Program-made: the position numbers and the translations under genes | Shown here: piece by piece, positions 7,919 through 15,871 of the stretch | How positions within the stretch are numbered: the first letter of the stretch is position 1 | How the letters are laid out: each line of letters starts with the position of its first letter | Assembly (NCBI RefSeq): GCF_000419525.1 | Contig: NZ_ATTE01000001.1 | Coordinates: forward strand, 4,152,501-4,216,500 | Direction: 5' to 3' | Source: Leucothrix mucor DSM 2157 | Lineage (GTDB): Bacteria; Pseudomonadota; Gammaproteobacteria; Thiotrichales; Thiotrichaceae | Length of the DNA stretch: 64,000 bases | Notes under the pieces: generated by a model | The model's input: only the letters and a program-made list of their open reading frames with translations | The model's database searches: none | What the model was told of the DNA's origin: nothing

Positions 7919-7932
7919 CGCCTGATCAGGCG
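7919..7932. other. 14-bp palindrome after nirC stop
   Basis: CGCCTGATCAGGCG is a perfect palindrome that touches the nirC stop codon. In RNA it forms a 5-bp stem with a GATC loop. It may weaken readthrough into the next gene or stabilise the nirC message. Confidence 0.5.
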
Positions 7933-7985
7933 ATTGTAATGCGTGCCGGCTTATTGCAAGTCGGTGCGCTGTTTGGGTGCTGTCT

Positions 7986-9716
7986 ATGCGTAGTGAATTA
8001 AAAGTAGCCATCGGGCAGTATTCAGATCGCGGTGTAAAGCCGCTTAATCAAGACTTCCATGGCGTAGTTGAACCCACCGGCTCAGTACTGGATGTTAAAG
8101 GCATCACCATCGCGCTGGCTGATGGCATTAGCAGCAGCGAGGTCAGCCAAATTGCGAGTGAAACCGCGGTTTCCAGCTTCCTCAGTGATTACTACTCCAC
8201 CTCAGAATCCTGGTCAGTAAAGAACTCCGTATTGCGGGTGTTACAAGCGACCAATTCCTGGCTATTTTCCCAAAATCGTAGCGGTGCTTATCGTCGTGAC
8301 CTCGATAAGGGCTATGTCTGCACCTTTAGTGCTTTGGTGCTGAAATCGACTACCGTGCATATTTTTCATGTTGGCGACACGCGTATTTATCGGGTGGCGG
8401 GTAGCAGCCTTGAGCCGCTCACCGAAGATCATCGACTGTGGGTATCCAGCGAAAAAAGCCATCTAAGCCGCGCGCTGGGTATTCGCGATTATCTGGATAT
8501 TGATTACCAATCGCTGCAGTTTGAAATCGGCGATGTCTTTGTATTGGCGACGGATGGCGTCTATGAGTTTGTTGCAGAATCCTTTGTTACGCTAACCATT
8601 CACCAATATCAGGATGACCTGAATCAGGCCGCAAAAATCATTGTTGAGGCTGCCATGGAGCAGGGCAGCGATGATAATTTAACAATCCAGATTGTGCGGG
8701 TTGATGAGTTGCCATTGCGCAATATGGATGAAGCTCAGAAGCAAGCGCAGCGCTTACCATTCCCGCCGGAGCTGCGCCCACGCATGACGTTTGATGGCTA
8801 TAACATTCAGCGAATACTTCATGGTAGTAGCCGCAGCAAGGTGTATCTGGCGCAAGACATCGAAACGGACGAGACGGTTGTACTGAAAGTCCCAGCGGTC
8901 ACCATGCAGGAAGATCCGGGATTTCTGGATAGCTTTGTGCTGGAAGAGTGGGTCGCTCGTAAGTTAGATAGTCCACATTTACTCAAAGCACCGAAACTCA
9001 CACGCTCGCGTAACTATCTGTACTCTGTGATGGAATATGTGGATGGGCAAACGCTGGCGCAATGGATGATTGATAACCCCAAGCCGGATTTGGAAACGGT
9101 GCGCAATCTGGTGGGGCAAATTGCCAAGGGTTTGCAAGTCATGCATCGGCAGGAAATGTTGCATCAGGATTTACGCCCAGCCAATGTGTTGATTGACCAA
9201 AACGGAACCGTCAAGCTTATCGACTTTGGTTCGGCTTATGTGGCGGGCATGGTTGAAGCCGGTGCAGGGCCGGAGCACAGCACGTTTCCGGGGACGGTTC
9301 AGTACAGCGCGCCGGAGTACTTTGTTGGGGAGCCGGTCTCCTCTGCCTCTGACTTGTTTTCGCTAGGGGTGATTGCTCATCAGTTATTATCCGGAAAACT
9401 GCCTTATGGGGTTGGTGTAGCGAAATGCCAAAGCCGTAGCCAGCTGATCAAGCTCAGTTACAGCAGTGTGTTTGAAACGCGTAAAGAGATTCCGGCGTGG
9501 GTGGATGAGACGATAAAAAAGGCCGTGCATTTGGATGCCCAAAAGCGCTACTACGAGCTGTCTGAGTTTACTTATGACCTGAGGCACCCCAATAAAGCTT
9601 ACACCGATAAAATGCAGGCACCGCTGATGGCGCGCGACCCGGTGCGTTTTTGGCAGGGCATCTCGCTGATCTTATTGTTGATATTGATCTATGTATTGGC
9701 AAAGCCGTATTTTTAA
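7986..9716 (+). CDS. PP2C phosphatase-Ser/Thr kinase fusion, tail-anchored
   Basis: A 576-residue bifunctional signalling protein. Residues about 1-240 form a PP2C phosphatase domain, with DRGVKPLNQD, ALADGIS, HVGDTRIYR, LATDGVYEFV and SDDNLTIQ. Residues about 255-530 form a Hanks-type kinase with an ATP lysine in VVLKVP, catalytic loop HQDLRPANVL and IDFGSA (DFG). The glycine loop (HGSSRSKVYLA) is poor in glycine. A single C-terminal helix ending LLILIYVLAKPYF anchors it to the membrane. Kinase-phosphatase fusions of this type are known beside nitrate assimilation genes in Pseudomonas. The target is unknown. Start: ATG 7986 is preferred over GTG 7977, but neither has a clear ribosome site. 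Confidence 0.87.
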   Translation: MRSELKVAIGQYSDRGVKPLNQDFHGVVEPTGSVLDVKGITIALADGISSSEVSQIASETAVSSFLSDYYSTSESWSVKNSVLRVLQATNSWLFSQNRSGAYRRDLDKGYVCTFSALVLKSTTVHIFHVGDTRIYRVAGSSLEPLTEDHRLWVSSEKSHLSRALGIRDYLDIDYQSLQFEIGDVFVLATDGVYEFVAESFVTLTIHQYQDDLNQAAKIIVEAAMEQGSDDNLTIQIVRVDELPLRNMDEAQKQAQRLPFPPELRPRMTFDGYNIQRILHGSSRSKVYLAQDIETDETVVLKVPAVTMQEDPGFLDSFVLEEWVARKLDSPHLLKAPKLTRSRNYLYSVMEYVDGQTLAQWMIDNPKPDLETVRNLVGQIAKGLQVMHRQEMLHQDLRPANVLIDQNGTVKLIDFGSAYVAGMVEAGAGPEHSTFPGTVQYSAPEYFVGEPVSSASDLFSLGVIAHQLLSGKLPYGVGVAKCQSRSQLIKLSYSSVFETRKEIPAWVDETIKKAVHLDAQKRYYELSEFTYDLRHPNKAYTDKMQAPLMARDPVRFWQGISLILLLILIYVLAKPYF

Positions 9717-9750
9717 TCATTCCCAAGCAAGAGGCATAGCCCGCTAAAAC

Positions 9751-9769
9751 TCGCACGGCTTTGGTGCGA
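9751..9769. promoter_or_regulatory. NtrC-like enhancer site upstream of nirB promoter
   Basis: TCGCAC-N7-GTGCGA is a perfect dyad containing the GCAC-N7-GTGC core of NtrC sites. It lies about 100 bp before the -24 element, like the corresponding site before nirC. Confidence 0.6.
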
Positions 9770-9866
9770 AAGACTTAGAAAAGGCTGCTTTAATGCATTG
9801 GGAGTTATTGTGTTAATTAACTTATCTACCTGTTTTTAAATTAGTTATTATTTTATATTCAAGGTT

Positions 9867-9882
9867 TGGCACTAACTTTGCA
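9867..9882 (+). promoter_or_regulatory. Sigma-54 promoter of nirB-nirD-nasA
   Basis: TGGCAC-N5-TTGCA is an exact -24/-12 match. It has the same layout as the nirC promoter. The predicted start is near 9892. Confidence 0.88.
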
Positions 9883-9892
9883 TTAATTTATA

Positions 9893-10028
9893 TATAGATT
9901 TTGCAGTCATCAACGGCGATGGCTTTGCATATTCCAGATGCGTATCGCTGCGCAACAATATAATTCGGGTAACGAAGCCCTGATCCAATCGGTTAAACAA
10001 CCGTGCGGCTCAGGGCTTTTTTGTTTTT
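9893..10028 (+). promoter_or_regulatory. ANTAR-type antitermination leader before nirB
   Basis: Hairpin 1 is TCATC-aacggc-GATGG at 9907-9922. Hairpin 2 is TGCGT-atcgct-GCGCA at 9939-9954 with one G-U pair. Both loops are hexamers with A1 and G4. The terminator pairs AAGCCCTGA (9975-9983) with TCAGGGCTT (10010-10018), followed by a T tract. A 39-nt block at 9990-10028 is identical to 6988-7026 in the nirC leader, so the two leaders share ancestry. Hairpin 2 differs in sequence but keeps the fold, which supports function. Confidence 0.82.
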
Positions 10029-10042
10029 AGGAGATGAGCGTA

Positions 10043-12493
10043 ATGCTTAAACAAAATTTAGTCCTGATTGGTAACGGCATGGCCGGTGTGCGCACGCTGG
10101 AAGAATTACTCAAGCTCGCGCCTGATCAATACAACATTACCGTGTTTGGTGAAGAGCCTTACGGAAACTACAACCGCATTATGCTATCGCCGGTATTGGC
10201 TAGCGAAAAGACGGTTGATGAGATTATGCTGAATGATGAGCAGTGGTATATCGATAACAATATCACGCTGCACAAAGGCAAAAAGGTCACTGAAATTCAG
10301 CGTGGACGCCAGCAAGTGGTGACCGCCGATGGCATTACCGTGCCATATGATCGTCTGATTATCGCTACGGGCTCGACGCCATTTATGCTGCCACTGCCCG
10401 GTGCCGATAAACAGGGCGTGATCGGCTTCCGCGATATCAAAGATGTAAATACCATGATGGAGGCGACTCAGAAATACAAAAAGGCCGTGGTTATTGGTGG
10501 TGGTTTGCTAGGACTTGAGGCAGCCAATGGTTTGATGAAGCAGGGCATGGAAGTCTCTGTGGTGCATTTGGGTGCGAACCTGATGGATCGCCAATTGGAT
10601 GAGCCTGCCAGCGCCATGTTGCGAGCATCATTAGAAGAGCGCGGCATGAAGTTCCTGATGCAACACAGCAGTGCTGAAATCTTGGGTGGCGAGCGTGTTA
10701 CCGGACTGCGCTTTAATGATGAGTCAGAAGTTGCAGCGGACTTACTAGTCATGGCCGTTGGTATCCGACCAAACTTTGAACTGGCTAAATCAGCGGGTTT
10801 GTATTGCGAGCGCGGTATCGTGGTGAATGACACCATGCAATCCTACGATCCAAAAATCTATGCGGTCGGTGAGTGTGTGCAGCATCGCGGGATTGCTTAT
10901 GGTTTGGTTGCACCATTATGGGATCAGGCGAAGGTGTGTGCTAACCATTTAGCGCGCTTTGGTATTGCCCGCTATGAAGGCACCGTGACCTCGACTAAAT
11001 TGAAAGTAACGGGTATTGAGTTGTTCTCTGCCGGTGACTTTGTGGGTAACGAGAATACCGAAGAAATCGTGTTTAAAGATGTCTCGGCCGGTATCTACAA
11101 AAAGATCGTGCTGGAAGATGAAAAGATCAAAGGCGCTGTGATGTACGGCGATACCGTGGATGGCAGCTGGTATTTCCAGATGATGAAAGATGGCACCGAT
11201 GTGTCAGCCTTCCGCGATACCTTATTATTTGGACAGGCGCATTTGGGTGACTCTGGCCATAACCCGGATACTCGTGTTGCGGGTTTGCCGGACAATGCTG
11301 AGATTTGTGGTTGTAACGGTGTTTGTAAAAGCGACATCGTAAATTCAATCAATGAGCACAAACTGTTCACTTTGGATGAAGTGCGCGCACATACCAAAGC
11401 TTCTGCCTCCTGCGGTTCTTGTACTGGTCTGGTGGAGTCGCTGCTGTCACATACCGTAGGTGGTGACTATTCTGCGACGCCAAAGAGCAAGCCATTATGT
11501 GGTTGCACCGATGCGACGCATGATCAGATTCGTGAGGGCATTCGTGATGCTCAACTGACAACCATGCAAGCGGTTCGCGAAGAGTTCAAATGGCGCAATG
11601 CGGATGGCTGCTCCAGCTGTCGTCCGGCGCTTAACTATTACTTATTGTGTGAATTCCCAGAGACTTATCAGGATGATCCGCAGTCACGCTTTATTAATGA
11701 GCGTGCGCACGGAAATATCCAGAAAGATGGCACTTATTCTGTCGTTCCTCGTATGTTTGGCGGCATGTGTACCGCGCAGCAGTTGCGTGATATTGCCGAC
11801 ATTGCGGATAAATACAAAGTCCCTGAAATGAAAGTGACCGGTGGCCAACGTATTGATATGTTTGGTATTAAGAAAGAAGAACTGCCGCTGATGTGGAAAG
11901 ACTTAAGTGACGCCGGTTTCGTCTCTGGCCATGCTTATGCGAAAGGCTTACGGACCGTTAAGACCTGTATCGGTGAGAAGTGGTGCCGCTTTGGAACACA
12001 AGATTCAAGTGGCCTTGGTATCAAGTTGGAAGAGCTGACCTGGGGCTCATGGATGCCGCACAAGTTTAAGATCGCCGTATCGGGTTGCCCACGTAACTGC
12101 GCAGAAGCCACGATTAAAGACTTCGGTGTGGTGTGCGTGGATTCTGGTTATGAATTACACGTTGCGGGTAACGGTGGTATCAAGGTTCGCGTCACTGATT
12201 TGCTCTGTAAGGTGCAAACGGAAGAGGACGTGCTCGAATACTGTGCGGCGTTCACCCAATTCTACCGCGAAGATGCCCACTACCTTGAGCGTACCGCGCC
12301 TTGGATTGAGCGAGTGGGTTTGGCCAAAGTGCAAAAAGTCCTCGAAGATAATGCGCAACGTGAAGCACTCGCAGCACGCTTTGTAATATCCCAGAAACCG
12401 GCACAAATTGACCCGTGGAAGCAGCGCGCACAAGGGGTTGAGGCCATTGAGTTCGCACCGATTAAGGTCAGTGCTTTAGGAGAATTAGTATGA
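10043..12493 (+). CDS. nirB: NADH-dependent nitrite reductase, large subunit
   Basis: NirB reduces nitrite to ammonium in the cytoplasm using NADH. Domain order: N-terminal FAD/NAD oxidoreductase (IGNGMAGVR; second site VIGGGLLGLEAA), two BFD-like [2Fe-2S] modules (CGCNGVC...CGSC and CGCTD...CSSC), then the siroheme/[4Fe-4S] reductase with TCIGEKWCRFG near residue 640 and SGCPRNCAEA near 681. All expected cysteines are present. The length is 816 residues, close to the family norm of about 840. ATG 10043 is chosen because AGGAG sits 9 nt upstream; ATG 10034 directly abuts AGGAG. The stop overlaps nirD in ATGA. Confidence 0.97.
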   Translation: MLKQNLVLIGNGMAGVRTLEELLKLAPDQYNITVFGEEPYGNYNRIMLSPVLASEKTVDEIMLNDEQWYIDNNITLHKGKKVTEIQRGRQQVVTADGITVPYDRLIIATGSTPFMLPLPGADKQGVIGFRDIKDVNTMMEATQKYKKAVVIGGGLLGLEAANGLMKQGMEVSVVHLGANLMDRQLDEPASAMLRASLEERGMKFLMQHSSAEILGGERVTGLRFNDESEVAADLLVMAVGIRPNFELAKSAGLYCERGIVVNDTMQSYDPKIYAVGECVQHRGIAYGLVAPLWDQAKVCANHLARFGIARYEGTVTSTKLKVTGIELFSAGDFVGNENTEEIVFKDVSAGIYKKIVLEDEKIKGAVMYGDTVDGSWYFQMMKDGTDVSAFRDTLLFGQAHLGDSGHNPDTRVAGLPDNAEICGCNGVCKSDIVNSINEHKLFTLDEVRAHTKASASCGSCTGLVESLLSHTVGGDYSATPKSKPLCGCTDATHDQIREGIRDAQLTTMQAVREEFKWRNADGCSSCRPALNYYLLCEFPETYQDDPQSRFINERAHGNIQKDGTYSVVPRMFGGMCTAQQLRDIADIADKYKVPEMKVTGGQRIDMFGIKKEELPLMWKDLSDAGFVSGHAYAKGLRTVKTCIGEKWCRFGTQDSSGLGIKLEELTWGSWMPHKFKIAVSGCPRNCAEATIKDFGVVCVDSGYELHVAGNGGIKVRVTDLLCKVQTEEDVLEYCAAFTQFYREDAHYLERTAPWIERVGLAKVQKVLEDNAQREALAARFVISQKPAQIDPWKQRAQGVEAIEFAPIKVSALGELV

Positions 12494-12825
12494 GTCAGTG
12501 GGTAGAGATTGTCGCAGTCGATGCGATTCCGGTATTGGGTTCACGGGTAGTAAAAGTCGATTCTGGCACAGATATTGCTTTGTTTAGAGCTAAGGACGAC
12601 ACTGTTTTTGCGATACGGAATGCTTGCCCTCACAAGCAAGGCCCGCTATCCGAAGGCATTATGCACGGTACCTCGGTTACCTGTCCTTTACACAATTGGA
12701 AGATCGACCTTGCCAGTGGTTCCGCCTTTGCACCAGATGAAGGATGTACCAATGTGTTTCCAGTCAAAGTTGAAGGCGGCAAAGTCCACCTTCAGCTGGC
12801 TTCGGTAACAGAGAAGGTTGCGTGA
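12490..12825 (+). CDS. nirD: Nitrite reductase small subunit (Rieske-type)
   Basis: A 111-residue partner of NirB. It has the Rieske [2Fe-2S] ligand pattern: CPHKQGPL supplies C-x-H and CPLHNWKID supplies C-x2-H. The start overlaps the nirB stop by four bases (ATGA), which implies translational coupling and a fixed ratio with NirB. nasA follows after 47 bp on the same strand and probably on the same message. Confidence 0.96.
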   Translation: MSQWVEIVAVDAIPVLGSRVVKVDSGTDIALFRAKDDTVFAIRNACPHKQGPLSEGIMHGTSVTCPLHNWKIDLASGSAFAPDEGCTNVFPVKVEGGKVHLQLASVTEKVA

Positions 12826-12872
12826 CGCCGATCGCGCCATCCGTTGTGTATAAGTAACTGCTGGGATTACCG

Positions 12873-15596
12873 ATGTCTGAGACAAGCTTCGCTCCGATAC
12901 GCACGACTTGCCCCTATTGTGGGGTCGGTTGTGGCGTAAAAATACAGCCTGAAACTGATGGTGGGTTTACGGTCAAGCCGGATAAATTACATCCGGCAAA
13001 CTTGGGGCGGCTATGTTCGAAGGGTATGGCGCTGGCAGAAACGCTGGATCATCCGCAGCGCTTATTGCAGCCACAAATTGCTGATCAAGCGGTGAGCTGG
13101 GATCAGGCCACGACCGAAGTGGCGAGTCGCTTAAGTGCGATTACGGCAGAGCACGGGCCGGACTCGGTGGCGTTTTATGTCTCCGGGCAGTTACTGACTG
13201 AAGACTATTACGTTGCCAATAAGTTGATGAAGGGCTTTATTGGTTCGGCCAATATCGACACCAATTCACGGCTTTGTATGTCATCTGCTGTGGTGGCTCA
13301 TAAGCGGGCATTTGGTGAAGACCTTGTGCCTTGCACGTATGAAGATCTTGAGCTGTGCGATTTGATCGTATTGGTCGGGAGTAATACAGCATGGTGCCAT
13401 CCGGTGTTATATCAGCGGATGGTGCTGGCAAAGAAAAACAACCCATCACTCAAGGTGGTGTTAATTGATCCGCGACGTACGCAAACGGCGGATCTGGCAG
13501 ATTTGCATTTACCCCTGAAGCCGGGCTCCGATGCATTTTTGTTAAATGGTCTGCTGACGTATCTGGCAGACAACGGGCACACAGCGGCTGCTTTTGTCGC
13601 GCAACATACCGAAAATTCGGACGGCGCAATTGAACATGCAAAAATAAGCGCGAACAATGTTGTGGCAGTTGCTGAGCAATGCGGCTTATCGGTTGAGGCA
13701 GTGAATGCATTTTATGCAATCTTTGCCTCGACCGAGAAAGTCGTATCGGTCTTTTCCCAGGGCATTAATCAATCCTCCAGCGGTGCAGACAAAGGCAATG
13801 CATTAATCAATTGCCACTTACTGACGGGCAGAATTGGACGCCCTGGGATGGGACCGTTTTCATTTACCGGACAACCCAATGCCATGGGCGGTCGGGAAGT
13901 CGGCGGGCTGGCCAATCAGCTGGCTGCGCACATGGATATTGAAAACCCTGAGCATCGCGAGTTGGTGCAGGAGTTCTGGCAATCCCCTAACATTCCACAG
14001 CAGCAGGGCTTAAAAGCCGTCGATTTATTCGAAGCGATTCATCAGGGTAAGGTGAAAGCGGTTTGGATTATGGCGACGAACCCAGCGGTGAGTTTGCCGG
14101 ATACCAACCGCGTACGTGAAGCATTGGCTAAATGCGAGTGTGTGATCGTGTCGGACTGCGTCGCCAGTACGGATACGATGAAATACGCCGATATTCGTTT
14201 GCCTGCGCTAACGTGGGGCGAGCGTAATGGTACGGTGACTAATAGTGATCGGACAATCTCACGGCAGCGCCCCTTTATTCCGGCGGCTGGCGAATCAAAA
14301 GCGGACTGGCAAATCGTGACAGAAGTTGCTCATAAGATGGGCTTTGCTGAGTCATTTCCTTATAAAACCTCATTGGATGTGTTTCGTGAGCACGCCAGGT
14401 TGAGTGGCTATCGCAATGAAGGGCAGCGTTGCTTTGATATTTCGCCGCTGGCTGATTTATCCAGAGAAGCATTTGATGACTTGCAGCCATTGCAGTGGCC
14501 GCTTAAAGCTAAGTTAGCTTCTGGTACTGAGCATAGTGGTGCTGATCAAAAGGGTATGACTGATCTCGATTTAGGGTCTAATTACACTGGCACTAAGCGC
14601 TTATTTGAGGATGGATTGTTTTTTACACCGAACCGTAAAGCGCGGTTTATTAGTGTGGATGCCGCTATGCCGCAGTCGCAACCTTCCCAAGAATTCCCGT
14701 TGGTTCTCAATACGGGCCGCGTTCGTGATCATTGGCATACGCTAACCCGCACCGGTATTTCTGCACGTTTATCCCTGCATGTTCCCCAACCAGCCGTTGA
14801 GCTAAGCCCGCAGGATGCCGTACGACGTGGGATTAAAGACGGTGATTTACTGCGTGTGCATAATGAATATGGCGAGCTACGGCTACCGGCCAAAATTGAT
14901 CAGGGACAACAGCAGGGCAGTGCCTTTGTACCGATTCACTGGAGTGAGCAATTTGGTGGTGCGGCAACGGTCTGTAATGTTATTCCGCCGCGGGTTGACC
15001 CATTCTCTGGTCAACCGGAATCCAAGCATGCTGCGGTAGCGATTGATCCGCTGCCAACGGTTTGGCATGGCTTTCTGATTTCACGGCGTCAGCTCAAGTT
15101 GAGCGCCGCAAGCTATTGGCATTGTCAGAAAGTTGAGGGTGCTTGGTATTACGATTTGGCAGGTGATCAGTTGCCGGAAGACTGGGCCAGAATGAGCCGT
15201 GGCATTTTGTGTGAAACCAGCGATGCCAACTGGATTGAGTACTTTGACTCTGCGCGCCAAACCTATCGTGCTGCGCGATTTGTCGGTGACCGCTTGGAGA
15301 GTTGTGTGTTTGTTGGGCCGCAAGTGGGTTTGTTGCCAGAAACGCAGTGGTTGAAGCAACTATTTACTCAGGATCAGCTAACGCCACAAGATCGCATGAG
15401 TTTGTTGTCGGGTAAGCCTTCTACGCCAATGCAAGATACTGGCAAGGTGGTTTGCTCCTGTTTTAATATCGGTGAAAAGACGATTCAGCAAGCAATAAAA
15501 GATCAGAACTTAACGAACGTTGAGGCGATTGGAAAATGCCTGAAAGCAGGCACTAATTGCGGTTCTTGTATTCCTGAATTGAAAGCTTATCTGTAA
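12873..15596 (+). CDS. nasA: Assimilatory nitrate reductase catalytic subunit
   Basis: A 907-residue molybdopterin oxidoreductase that reduces nitrate to nitrite in the cytoplasm. The N-terminal [4Fe-4S] site is CPYCGVGC ... LCSKG. The bis-MGD body follows, with SRLCMSS, GQPNAMGGREVGG and the C-terminal dinucleotide-binding segment NTGRVRDHWHT. The last 50 residues form a BFD-like [2Fe-2S] module, CSCFNIGE ... CGSC, as in the Klebsiella-type NasA, which takes electrons from a separate NADH subunit or ferredoxin/flavodoxin. No NasC-like electron donor gene is in the window. It follows nirD by 47 bp and ends at a hairpin terminator, so nirB-nirD-nasA reads as one operon. Confidence 0.96.
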   Translation: MSETSFAPIRTTCPYCGVGCGVKIQPETDGGFTVKPDKLHPANLGRLCSKGMALAETLDHPQRLLQPQIADQAVSWDQATTEVASRLSAITAEHGPDSVAFYVSGQLLTEDYYVANKLMKGFIGSANIDTNSRLCMSSAVVAHKRAFGEDLVPCTYEDLELCDLIVLVGSNTAWCHPVLYQRMVLAKKNNPSLKVVLIDPRRTQTADLADLHLPLKPGSDAFLLNGLLTYLADNGHTAAAFVAQHTENSDGAIEHAKISANNVVAVAEQCGLSVEAVNAFYAIFASTEKVVSVFSQGINQSSSGADKGNALINCHLLTGRIGRPGMGPFSFTGQPNAMGGREVGGLANQLAAHMDIENPEHRELVQEFWQSPNIPQQQGLKAVDLFEAIHQGKVKAVWIMATNPAVSLPDTNRVREALAKCECVIVSDCVASTDTMKYADIRLPALTWGERNGTVTNSDRTISRQRPFIPAAGESKADWQIVTEVAHKMGFAESFPYKTSLDVFREHARLSGYRNEGQRCFDISPLADLSREAFDDLQPLQWPLKAKLASGTEHSGADQKGMTDLDLGSNYTGTKRLFEDGLFFTPNRKARFISVDAAMPQSQPSQEFPLVLNTGRVRDHWHTLTRTGISARLSLHVPQPAVELSPQDAVRRGIKDGDLLRVHNEYGELRLPAKIDQGQQQGSAFVPIHWSEQFGGAATVCNVIPPRVDPFSGQPESKHAAVAIDPLPTVWHGFLISRRQLKLSAASYWHCQKVEGAWYYDLAGDQLPEDWARMSRGILCETSDANWIEYFDSARQTYRAARFVGDRLESCVFVGPQVGLLPETQWLKQLFTQDQLTPQDRMSLLSGKPSTPMQDTGKVVCSCFNIGEKTIQQAIKDQNLTNVEAIGKCLKAGTNCGSCIPELKAYL

Positions 15597-15601
15597 TTTT
15601 T

Positions 15602-15634
15602 AAAGCCCGTTTCAGATCACTCTGACGGGCTTTT
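15602..15634 (+). terminator. Intrinsic terminator after nasA
   Basis: AAAGCCCG plus TCAGA (left arm) pairs with TCTGA plus CGGGC-TTTT (right arm) around a TCAC loop, with a small bulge. The T run follows directly, 5 nt past the nasA stop. Confidence 0.85.
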
Positions 15635-15805
15635 AGGCTAATCACAATGCTTAAAGTGGTATCTCGATAGATAATTAACGTATTAATTAGATAGTTTTTT
15701 GGTTTGCTAAACCAGAAGAATTCTCACTTGATAAACCCCTAAAATAAAAATAAGTCATTAAATAACAGTGTTTTAAATCTAGTCTATGGGGCTTGGTTTT
15801 AATGT

Positions 15806-15821
15806 TGGCACACGCTTTGCT
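15806..15821 (+). promoter_or_regulatory. Sigma-54 promoter of the PcfJ-like gene
   Basis: TGGCAC-N5-TTGCT is an exact -24/-12 match, 51 bp before the chosen start codon. I saw no hexaloop leader or terminator in its short 5' UTR and no convincing NtrC dyad upstream, so its activator may differ from that of nirC and nirB. Confidence 0.85.
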
Positions 15822-15871
15822 ATTCCATCTATGCACGATAATTATTAATAAGACCTAAGATGGAGGTCAGC

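Noticed and set aside
15635-15805. NtrC site before the PcfJ-like gene
   Set aside because: I found no GCAC-N7-GTGC dyad there; only weak partial matches.
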